NCBI RefSeq assembly: GCF_013170705.1
Contig: NZ_CP033334.1
Span: 6,301,501 to 6,365,500, forward strand
Direction of reading: 5' to 3'
DNA: 64,000 nt
Origin: Mesorhizobium loti
GTDB taxonomy: Bacteria; Pseudomonadota; Alphaproteobacteria; Rhizobiales; Rhizobiaceae
The notes beneath the pieces are model-generated. The model was given only the letters and a program-made list of their open reading frames with translations. It made no database searches and was not told where the DNA came from. Position numbers and translations under genes: made by a program. This document shows, one piece after another, positions 58,401 through 64,000 of this stretch. The first letter of the stretch is position 1, and each line of letters opens with the position of its first letter.

Positions 58401-58926
58401 CACCGAGGCGATAATCGGCACTGTCGTCTCGGTGTGAAAATATCGAATGCATGCTGACGCCGCCGTGCACGATGCCGGCGTCGTGACACAGCGCGAGCGC
58501 TTCTGCGACGCGGACCATATTCCGCCAGAAGGCCCCACGACTTGCGCTCGTCAGATAGCGCCCCTCCTTTGCCCTCCGGCGCTGTGATGCTCCGGAAATC
58601 GGACTGCCGGGGTCGACCATGACGATGGCGAGCTCGTGTTGGTCTTCCGCAACTTCGAGAACCTCAACCAGCACGTCTCGAGCACGACGAGAAGAAAGTA
58701 CCCGTCGAATCCGTCTCAACCCACGGGCGACAATTGCCCGCAGATCATCGTCGAGCGCCGTGCCCGTCTTCTTGAACAAGCGCAGTAGGTACGCCTCGCC
58801 GTCCGCAGTGCCGACAGCAGTGCGCAGGTGAGAATCCCATCCTCCCGTCAACCGAGCAAACGAGTCTTCTGCGAATTTGAAACGTGACTCTAGCGGCGGA
58901 TTACTCTTCTTGTTGACTGCAGCCAT
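55495..58926 (-). CDS. mkoA: Kinase-like/SF1 helicase fusion protein of a Mokosh-like defence pair (MkoA)
   Basis: 1143 residues. The N-terminal about 250 residues resemble a Ser/Thr kinase, but the catalytic loop reads HGGVSMHSIF (near 155) in place of HxDxxxxN and the metal-binding DFG is LGG-like, so it is probably a pseudokinase. A linker region (about 250-590) leads to an Upf1/COG1112-type SF1 helicase. That helicase has Walker A GPPGVGKT (near 612), FIEEAARANG (near 769; Glu instead of the usual Asp in motif II), GDHNQLSP (near 797), REQSRMHPAI, DSFQGGEADVV (near 1037) and NVFLSRAKHKL. ATG 58926 follows AGGGG. The domain order and PLD partner fit type I Mokosh anti-phage systems. Confidence 0.75.
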   Translation of the reverse strand: MAAVNKKSNPPLESRFKFAEDSFARLTGGWDSHLRTAVGTADGEAYLLRLFKKTGTALDDDLRAIVARGLRRIRRVLSSRRARDVLVEVLEVAEDQHELAIVMVDPGSPISGASQRRRAKEGRYLTSASRGAFWRNMVRVAEALALCHDAGIVHGGVSMHSIFSHRDDSADYRLGGVEACVHISDGDLGDSGHLLRASATISFRQDWIDLAAVAGALLGLEGDNPPALLSVERRMLERLATPPQFQLFDGAVVLDELRNVVVELDRVGSSSDGELVLYPSRGVVQSDLPALSSGTIPAADGAAIMQFVADDLLSAGVRLVPAGQDTARLMTDLAIYNIRLMSDSVGMIEGAHQRRPNEWMHGAVEIVHRIHLSRNRTGAEERVQNLGPGAKRWRDLLEPVRSADATADVPIWFALILLEAFTLLREQFRLYPVDVIAPANAEASVVWLAPHDDAERDAQRETMGLRPAAEALRRELKYDDGKANWTLSQSARLAMGRERVPELSYEGSGLIKGKTAFAFGTNLSIQAGQRLFLRPRKDTGAERAIRRRLQNIVAARSNVELLRALDDPAQVAMDEVLRDIAAPGPPPADADMETSKIEAWGSIVDGRSINVVVGPPGVGKTFLISHLVKSILHQTPDARILVSSQNHETLVHMEDELRKFLPATSTIVVRVERSRSSEKESTLRRSSHSLLRSVSKPDPASAAIMTNQLNQIIQALKPVDSSEQSIADRALRDTDNLMLRSSDVTLATTSSHILEEMIADGDQFDWVFIEEAARANGAELIGALLLGNRRVMIGDHNQLSPFDAADRQKFYDASRAGELLRDAKEKLAAISDLPSEVEFALETLKADQFLLSDVLAIASRLEEPFRSIAAREEIRAGDTGRPSTIANTLREQSRMHPAICELVSNTFYKRLLVSSDRVKARKPAVECADGFPASPVVILDMPSLSVVKRRAFEQTVKRSIRNEVEATALLAAMKKLRPVIREGAPVPTLVVLSPYTAQVHHLERLLKPEIDVSAGTLFGFASPRGDAKFVYTSDSFQGGEADVVVASLVRNNVLVGTRALGFIKNPQRLNVFLSRAKHKLVLATSRQFIRNAVEGIDPDGVNDELSFLRIMLDEITRLSQADFPSVGKGACVIPVDEQGRLSQ

Positions 58927-59001
58927 ATGGTTTGCCCCCTGAATACTTCTGCCTAGCAGATTCGAGGCCGCCCTGCTTTTTGCGATGGCAACAAACTGCG
59001 A

Positions 59002-59923
59002 TTAAACCAAAATGCGGGTGTTAAGCTCCGCGTAGGGCGTCTGGGCCTCGATCCCGGGTCGAGTGGCATAGAGGCGAGCAACGCCGTCCGGGAAAGAATC
59101 AACCTCGGGCTCGAAGAGGTGGGGCATGATGTCGGTCAGCCGCGGCAACTCGGAAATGTGATGCCTCTGCAAGTAGCTGACCGCCCCTTCGCGCGCCGGG
59201 CCGGAAGGCCCATGTAGCGGTTCCAGAGTTGGCGAAACGCGTTTCCTCGACAATATTTTTGATCCAAAGCCACGGCGCAATGCGCTCGGTTCGATGGTTC
59301 GAAATGCGCCACATCGGCAGATAGTCGCGCGAGAACGGGACTTCCGATCCATCGCTCAGCTTCCAGATCCCGTAGGGCAACCAGATCCGTGATGGCACGA
59401 AGTCCGGGAGTGGGGAGCGCGGTGTTGCCACCTCGAAGTCGGCCCGCTCACCAAATCCCGTGTCGAAAAGCAGGTATGTTGGACGGCCGGGATAGCGAAG
59501 GTAGGCCGGGGTCTTGGAACCATAGGCCTTGTCCCTCACGATGGTTCCGGGCTTGCCACGACCAGGCGGGCCGAACACACGCTGCCTCCAGAGGGAGGTA
59601 CGAAGGACCATGTGCTCGTCGATCGACCATGGGGCTGCTCGCAGCAACCGCGCTCTCGATACCGCATGTTGCACCTCGGCTTCCGGGAGGGCGAGGGTGT
59701 CAGCCAGCTCGAGAATGATGCGCAAGACATCTTCGAGACTGATGCGTTCCGTTGCCGCGGGACTGTTGGGCTGGATATAGATCGAGAGCTCATGCCAGTC
59801 CCGGTAGCCGAGCGCCCTGGCGAGTGCCTCATGTACGGTCGCCAAATTGAGTTCGGCCGCGGCGCGTGCCAGATATTTTGCGGCCTGTTTCGGCCGAACG
59901 AGATCGGAAAAGTAGATACGCAT
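59002..59923 (-). pseudogene. Uncharacterised ORF with Glyoxalase_8-like N-terminus, apparently frameshifted
   Basis: From ATG 59923 the frame begins MRIYFSDLVRPKQAAKYLAR and VHEALARALGYRDWHELS, the pattern of the small Glyoxalase-related N-terminal module. About 220 residues of unknown sequence follow. Near 59185-59260 the frame appears to slip. The continuing frame runs into low-complexity Arg/Ala-rich sequence and stops at 59099. The second minus frame takes over with protein-like sequence (AVSYLQRHHISELPRL) to 59002. A sequencing error or a real mutation could explain it. No function is assigned. Confidence 0.5.
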
Positions 59924-60136
59924 GGAACCGCTCCGGCGGTGCTTGCAGCGGCGTGTCCACTTGGCCCGCGCACCTTGGAGAGAGGTTCAGACGGGGTCAT
60001 CAAATCATTCCTGCCCGTGGGCTTCGCCAACGTGGACGGCATGGCCGGATCAGCCACGGCCCAGCATAGGCGATTCGAGCCGATGGGCAATCCGGATAGC
60101 GGCAGCAATCGTACGGATCACGCTCTACGGAGGACG

Positions 60137-61021
60137 CTATGGGACGTTCGGAATTGACTGCCCGATTAGCCCGTACCGCTCCTTCATCTCTTCGGTTCGA
60201 ACCCAGGTGTCGCCGGCGATTTTTGCAATCAGTTCTTCGAATGCGCGCTCGAACGCCTCCTTGGCGGCATCGTCCGACAAAGCCTCCGCCTGCGCCGCCG
60301 ACAGCAATGGCCGCATATCCGTCAGCAGCCGCGGATTTGCCAGTTTGGCGAACATCCGTTCCTCGGCCTGAGCCCGGGATATCGCTTGGCCGGCAAACTG
60401 AAGATAGAGGCCGAACATTTCGGTGATCCGATCAACGTTAAGTCCGGCGAACACATCCAGGGCATGGGAGAGATCATAGAGGTCACGTCCCTTGTCGCGT
60501 TGCAGGAGAGCCCGCAGCTTCGTGGCCAGCATTTCCTCACGAGAGAAGGTAGGAATCGCGGCCCCGCCGGCAAACCAAGGGTTGTCCATCTGAAACGGTA
60601 TCGCTTGGGGCGGATCGTAGGCTTCGATTTCGCGCGTGTTGATTTCGACCTTGAGGCGAATTGGCACGCCGCTTCCGTCTTCGCCTTCCACTCGGAAACG
60701 AAATTTGGGCGCAACTGGGCTTTGATCGAATTGTGCGCGGCCGAGCCACGGCTCGAGAACCACACGCAGTTGATCCAGAATCGGCCCTATCGGACCAGAG
60801 GTCGTTCGGACGAGATCTATGTCCTCCGAATAGCGCAACGGTTCGGGGAAGTGCAGCTTGTTCAGCGCCGTGCCGCCGCGAAAACGCAGTTCAGCGGACA
60901 GGAGATCGTCATTGAAGATGTCGATGAGCGCGCGGCTGATGATGAGGTCCTGCTCGACCTGACGCTGATCGGCCCACGGAACGACGTTACCCCAGGCGAC
61001 AATGTTCTGAGCGGGAATCAT
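60137..61021 (-). CDS. abiEii: AbiEii/AbiGii-family nucleotidyltransferase toxin
   Basis: 294 residues. The DUF1814 nucleotidyltransferase motif is present: RGGTALNKLHF (GG-T) followed by RYSEDIDLV (Dx[D/E]), with the later TREIEAYD and the long C-terminal EMLATKLRALLQRDKGRDLYDL block. It inactivates tRNA/nucleotide targets when released from its antitoxin. The ATG overlaps the abiEi stop by four bases. Type IV toxin-antitoxin and phage abortive infection roles are known for the family. Confidence 0.9.
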   Translation of the reverse strand: MIPAQNIVAWGNVVPWADQRQVEQDLIISRALIDIFNDDLLSAELRFRGGTALNKLHFPEPLRYSEDIDLVRTTSGPIGPILDQLRVVLEPWLGRAQFDQSPVAPKFRFRVEGEDGSGVPIRLKVEINTREIEAYDPPQAIPFQMDNPWFAGGAAIPTFSREEMLATKLRALLQRDKGRDLYDLSHALDVFAGLNVDRITEMFGLYLQFAGQAISRAQAEERMFAKLANPRLLTDMRPLLSAAQAEALSDDAAKEAFERAFEELIAKIAGDTWVRTEEMKERYGLIGQSIPNVP

Positions 61022-61845
61022 TCATCGACCTCCGGCGTGCGGCGCACGACCACACGCCAACGATCGTCGTGCTCCTGCGGCGCTGGCGTGAAATCCGGAT
61101 CGCGCGTTTCATCGCGATCGAGCTCCGTCCACGGCGTGGCGCCGCGCGCCGTCAGCGCAGCGTACATCGGATTGGCGCGATCCGCATGGCCCAGTCGTTC
61201 CAGCAAGTGGCCGAGACGCTGGACGACGGGCCGCTCGGCAGCGTCGGACAGCGCGGCGAGTTGGGACGGATCGATCTTTTCGGCAAGGTCCGTGAGCACT
61301 GTCGCGACGTTGTCGATCCCGCCCGCAGCCTGTGGGTAGCGCAGGAGGTCGAGCGCCGTGAGGGCGGGTGAGGATATTTTCATTCTGCCTGTATCCGTCT
61401 TGCGATCTTCGATGCCCGACACCACTGCTGCGATGTCTTTGCGGTAATAGAAGACGATCAGATTGCGGCCGGCCTTGATCTTCGGCATGCGTTTTGGGGT
61501 GACGATCTGGAATTCCATCACGGCTTGGTGCGTGGCTCCATGAAGTTCCGCCGCCTTCAGCAAGCCGACATAATAGAGCTGCTGTTCGTGGCGCATCAGG
61601 GCATCGATGTACCATGGGGGCGGCGGCGCACCCCAGGAGGCGAACTGCGGGGGCACCGCGACATAGAACCCCTGCCGAGGCCTGATCAGCGCCTTGCGTC
61701 GCTGAAGGCGCTCGGCCGCATCGAGAAGCGCACCACGTCCGACGCCAAGCGCCCGTTCCGCCTGTTCGCTCGTAAAGACCACTTGTCCTGCGGAAAGCAG
61801 GCTTGCGATATGAGCTGACAGGGCAGAGCGTTGATCGTGAACCAT
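61018..61845 (-). CDS. abiEi: AbiEi-family antitoxin/transcriptional regulator
   Basis: 275 residues. An N-terminal winged-helix segment (FTSEQAERALGVGRGALLDAAERL) is followed by the AbiEi domain (WYIDALMRHEQQLYYVGLLKAAELHGATHQAV and LDLLRYPQAAGG). AbiEi antitoxins bind inverted repeats in their own promoter and block toxin AbiEii. A perfect 7-bp inverted repeat sits directly upstream of the start. The stop overlaps the toxin start. Confidence 0.9.
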   Translation of the reverse strand: MVHDQRSALSAHIASLLSAGQVVFTSEQAERALGVGRGALLDAAERLQRRKALIRPRQGFYVAVPPQFASWGAPPPPWYIDALMRHEQQLYYVGLLKAAELHGATHQAVMEFQIVTPKRMPKIKAGRNLIVFYYRKDIAAVVSGIEDRKTDTGRMKISSPALTALDLLRYPQAAGGIDNVATVLTDLAEKIDPSQLAALSDAAERPVVQRLGHLLERLGHADRANPMYAALTARGATPWTELDRDETRDPDFTPAPQEHDDRWRVVVRRTPEVDE

Positions 61846-61852
61846 GCCTGAT

Positions 61853-61873
61853 TATCCGCTCTTAGCGCGGATA
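61853..61873. promoter_or_regulatory. Palindromic operator-like site upstream of abiEi
   Basis: tatccgc at 61853-61859 and gcggata at 61867-61873 form a perfect 7-bp inverted repeat with a 7-base spacer, ending eight bases before the abiEi ATG. AbiEi proteins autorepress through such repeats, so this is the likely operator. Confidence 0.65.
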
Positions 61874-62036
61874 TTTCAATATGATTAGACAGATTCGCAC
61901 AAATCGTTCTCGTGTTTCCGTGTCACGAGCGGTTTTTCAAACATGATTTGTGAAAAGGTGGCTATCTTGCCGACCGTCGTTCCAGGCCAACATCGACCGC
62001 CTTGGTCGCCATGCAAGTGCAGCTTATCGTCAATTT

Positions 62037-62888
62037 ATGTCGAAACCATCCAAGCCTTCCAGAAAGCACCATTACGTAACTCAGGCGCAACTCCGTCACT
62101 TTGCGCGCGACGAGGGCCGGACCCAGATCCACGTCTTCGACAAGACGACCGGCAAGAGCTTCACGTCATCGATCATGGACGCGGGTTCGGAAAACGACTT
62201 CAACACAATCACCGGGGATGGCGGACGGCTCAATTTCGAAGCGATGTACGACGCGGTTGATGATGCCGGAGCAGCTATTGTCGCCCAGATCGCGGAGCAC
62301 CGTTCTTTGTCATGGATGGGCGAGCAGCAGGTATTGGCGCTGGCGGACCTTCGAACGGTCCAGATGCTACGAACAAAATTGGCCCGTGAAACGCCCGGCG
62401 TCCTCATCGAAGAAATGCGGGACTTGCTGGACAAACTCGGAGCCGATTTGAACGACCCGCACCTGGCACCGCCGACTGACGCCGATGCCAAGCGCGGCTC
62501 GATCGAGGCATTCGTCAAGCGCACCAACCATCGAAATTCGTTTCTCCGGTTGATGCCGGGCCTGGTTGAACCAGCGGGCTCGGCGCGCTTCTTGATCTCT
62601 GACCACCCGGTCGTGTTCACCAATCCCTTTCCCTATGGGGATCATGGGATACAGGCGCAGGGTATCCTCGTGCATCTGCCGTTGAGCCCGACACTACTCT
62701 TGACCTGGCATTGGCTCGACTATGTCGAGCTATACGATGGGCAGCGGCAGCGTAGGCATCTCGGCCAGGTGAAGCTTGAGTTGCTTGCCAATCGCGGGCC
62801 TGGCTGGTTCAGGGCGGTGCATTTCGATGACTCGCTGCGGGCCCTCGACCGGCACATCAGCGAAACGAGTGGCAAGAAATTGAGTTGA
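62037..62888 (+). CDS. DUF4238 domain protein
   Basis: The start is taken as ATG 62037 (MSKPSKPSRKHHYVT); the open frame begins earlier at 61950. 283 residues. The DUF4238 hallmarks are present: KHHYVTQAQLRHFA at the N-terminus, DFNTI, and the late FLISDHPVVFTNP with an SDxP motif. Function is unknown. Members are frequent in defence islands. It is divergent from the AbiE pair and followed by a two-gene operon. Confidence 0.85.
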   Translation: MSKPSKPSRKHHYVTQAQLRHFARDEGRTQIHVFDKTTGKSFTSSIMDAGSENDFNTITGDGGRLNFEAMYDAVDDAGAAIVAQIAEHRSLSWMGEQQVLALADLRTVQMLRTKLARETPGVLIEEMRDLLDKLGADLNDPHLAPPTDADAKRGSIEAFVKRTNHRNSFLRLMPGLVEPAGSARFLISDHPVVFTNPFPYGDHGIQAQGILVHLPLSPTLLLTWHWLDYVELYDGQRQRRHLGQVKLELLANRGPGWFRAVHFDDSLRALDRHISETSGKKLS

Positions 62889-63065
62889 GGAGCGACCCGA
62901 CGCTAGAACCTACCGGGGAGAATTTCTGCATGACGTCGAACGTCGTCCCTTGGCTAGAACAATTCATGGGGACCGCATAGAAAGTTGGTGCGCCGACGAC
63001 AGTCGGTGTGCCCGCCGGAATAAATTCGTACCTGCGGGATCAATCTGCTTGGGGGGCATAAAGTT

Positions 63066-63599
63066 GTGGCGATCCTTGATCCGCGCGTGCTCGAATTGAT
63101 TGAGACTTTGGTGGCAGCCCGGCTGGACTGGTTGGCCTTCGAGTTGATCGAAGGAATTCGGCTCGGCCGTTTGCCCGATGAACCCGAAGAAGCGCTCGCG
63201 GCGGCGCGCCAGTCCGTCCGCAGCAATGCCCAACCCAAAGCCCGCGGCGAGCCGCACGTTCTGCTTGAGGAGCCGAAGCCGATCCCAGCGGACGAGCAGG
63301 TAGAATGGGCGGCGGCCTATGTCGAAGAGCGGCTCGACGCGGCGCTCGAACAGCTGCAGGCGTCGTTGGAAACGCTCGACTTCATCGTCGAGGCGACCAT
63401 CGAGCGGCAGGACCCTCAAGACGTACCGACACAGGCATCCGGCAAGACCGATCAGGACGTGACATTGGTACTGCTGGACCTCGAGGGCGAGCGGAAAAGC
63501 AGCCGTGACGATGTTGCAGGCGCCCGCGACAACTTTTCCACCCTGCATGCTGCGCTGGCGGAGTGGACCACGCGCGCCCGCGGCCAGGCGACGACATGA
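63066..63599 (+). CDS. Hypothetical protein, first gene of a two-gene operon
   Basis: 177 residues from GTG 63066 (MAILDPRVLELIETLV). It is acidic, Ala/Glu-rich and mostly helical, with a likely coiled-coil (about 88-110). No family recognised. Its stop overlaps the start of the next gene (ATGA at 63596-63599), so the two are made together; it may be a partner or chaperone of that putative nuclease. Confidence 0.65.
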   Translation: MAILDPRVLELIETLVAARLDWLAFELIEGIRLGRLPDEPEEALAAARQSVRSNAQPKARGEPHVLLEEPKPIPADEQVEWAAAYVEERLDAALEQLQASLETLDFIVEATIERQDPQDVPTQASGKTDQDVTLVLLDLEGERKSSRDDVAGARDNFSTLHAALAEWTTRARGQATT

Positions 63600-64000
63600 T
63601 CCCAGCCGTCCAGACCGCGCTCAACACGATCGTAGGCCGCGTCACTACGCTCGACCACGCCTCCGGCGCCGGGCGGATCTTCGAGCTATTCGTAATGACC
63701 AGCCTCGCGCGCGGCTTACGAGACGCGGGCTTCAGCGTCTGGCTCCAGCGATCCGACGGGACGATCATCCACCCCGGTGATGCCGATCGGCGTTTCATTC
63801 AACGCGGCGGTGCGCCCACCGGCGTCTCCGCGGCATCGGCGGGGCCAAGCAATGCCACTGTGATCGGCTTTCGCTGGGGCCGCCGAAGGAAGTGGGAAAT
63901 CTGGAACGGCATTCAATTCGCAGGTCGGAGCGCCGCGACACACGAGATCGACATCTCGATTGTGCCCGGCAGTGTCGGGACCGAGATCCGTAAGGCCGGC
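63596..64000 (+). CDS. Putative PD-(D/E)XK-like nuclease, N-terminal part
   Basis: ATG 63596 overlaps the previous stop (ATGA). 135 residues are visible with no stop before the window edge, so the gene continues outside. Visible sequence: MIPAVQTALNTIVGRVTT, GRIFELFVMTSLARGL, and WEIWNGIQFAGRS followed by THEIDISIVPG. Glu in the early helix plus the HEIDI strand is the pattern of Mrr/PD-(D/E)XK restriction nucleases, where the Asp of HEIDI is the metal ligand. The E-x-K half should follow just beyond the edge. Confidence 0.6.
   Translation, partial: MIPAVQTALNTIVGRVTTLDHASGAGRIFELFVMTSLARGLRDAGFSVWLQRSDGTIIHPGDADRRFIQRGGAPTGVSAASAGPSNATVIGFRWGRRRKWEIWNGIQFAGRSAATHEIDISIVPGSVGTEIRKAG

Overview
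The window looks like part of a symbiosis island (integrative element) of a Mesorhizobium-type rhizobium. It carries a nod-box-preceded nodM, a periplasmic alpha-carbonic anhydrase of the type known from M. loti nodules, a LuxI-type autoinducer synthase, a VirA/VirG-controlled VirB/VirD4 type IV secretion system (T4SS) with its own effectors as in M. loti R7A, and a rhizobial gibberellin operon. The assignment to Mesorhizobium is inferred from gene content and recalled families, not from any search.

Layout. 0-9 kb: end of an outer-membrane porin, two decayed gene fragments, nodM with a nod box (minus strand), an AHL synthase with a lux-box-like palindrome, alpha-carbonic anhydrase, and a B3/B4-domain/LysE/DHDPS-like trio. 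9-12.3 kb: an IS110-family element, an ISKra4-type transposase remnant and an orphan nod box. 12.3-26.2 kb: virA (+), virB11 to virB1 as one minus-strand operon behind a near-perfect vir box, and virG (+). A second ISKra4-type remnant at 26.2 kb, in the same orientation, closes this block.

26.8-35.8 kb: a minus-strand effector block read as VirF-like F-box protein, virD4, transglutaminase-fold effector with an N-myristoylation-type start, a scrambled virD4 copy, and a Ulp1/SUMO-protease effector. All three effectors end in the same short Arg/Ser-rich tail, the expected T4SS signal. Two of them share a longer, nearly identical C-terminal part, and the block appears to have grown by duplication of an [effector 3' end + virD4] unit.

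36-48.7 kb: cspA, an MFS exporter, then a GC-rich gibberellin operon on the minus strand: CYP112, CYP114, a ferredoxin-SDR fusion, CYP117, GGPP synthase, copalyl diphosphate synthase, kaurene synthase and a type 2 IPP isomerase. No CYP115 is visible, so GA9 rather than GA4 is the expected end product.

49-64 kb: a defence-island-like stretch. It has a UvrD-type helicase gene split by an intact IS66-family element with an 8-bp target duplication, and a helicase/kinase-like protein plus PLD nuclease pair matching type I Mokosh (its kinase domain looks catalytically dead). It also has a frameshifted uncharacterised ORF, an AbiEi/AbiEii toxin-antitoxin pair with an operator-like palindrome, a DUF4238 protein, and a two-gene operon whose second member looks like a PD-(D/E)XK nuclease running off the window. 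No tRNA, rRNA or CRISPR array was seen.
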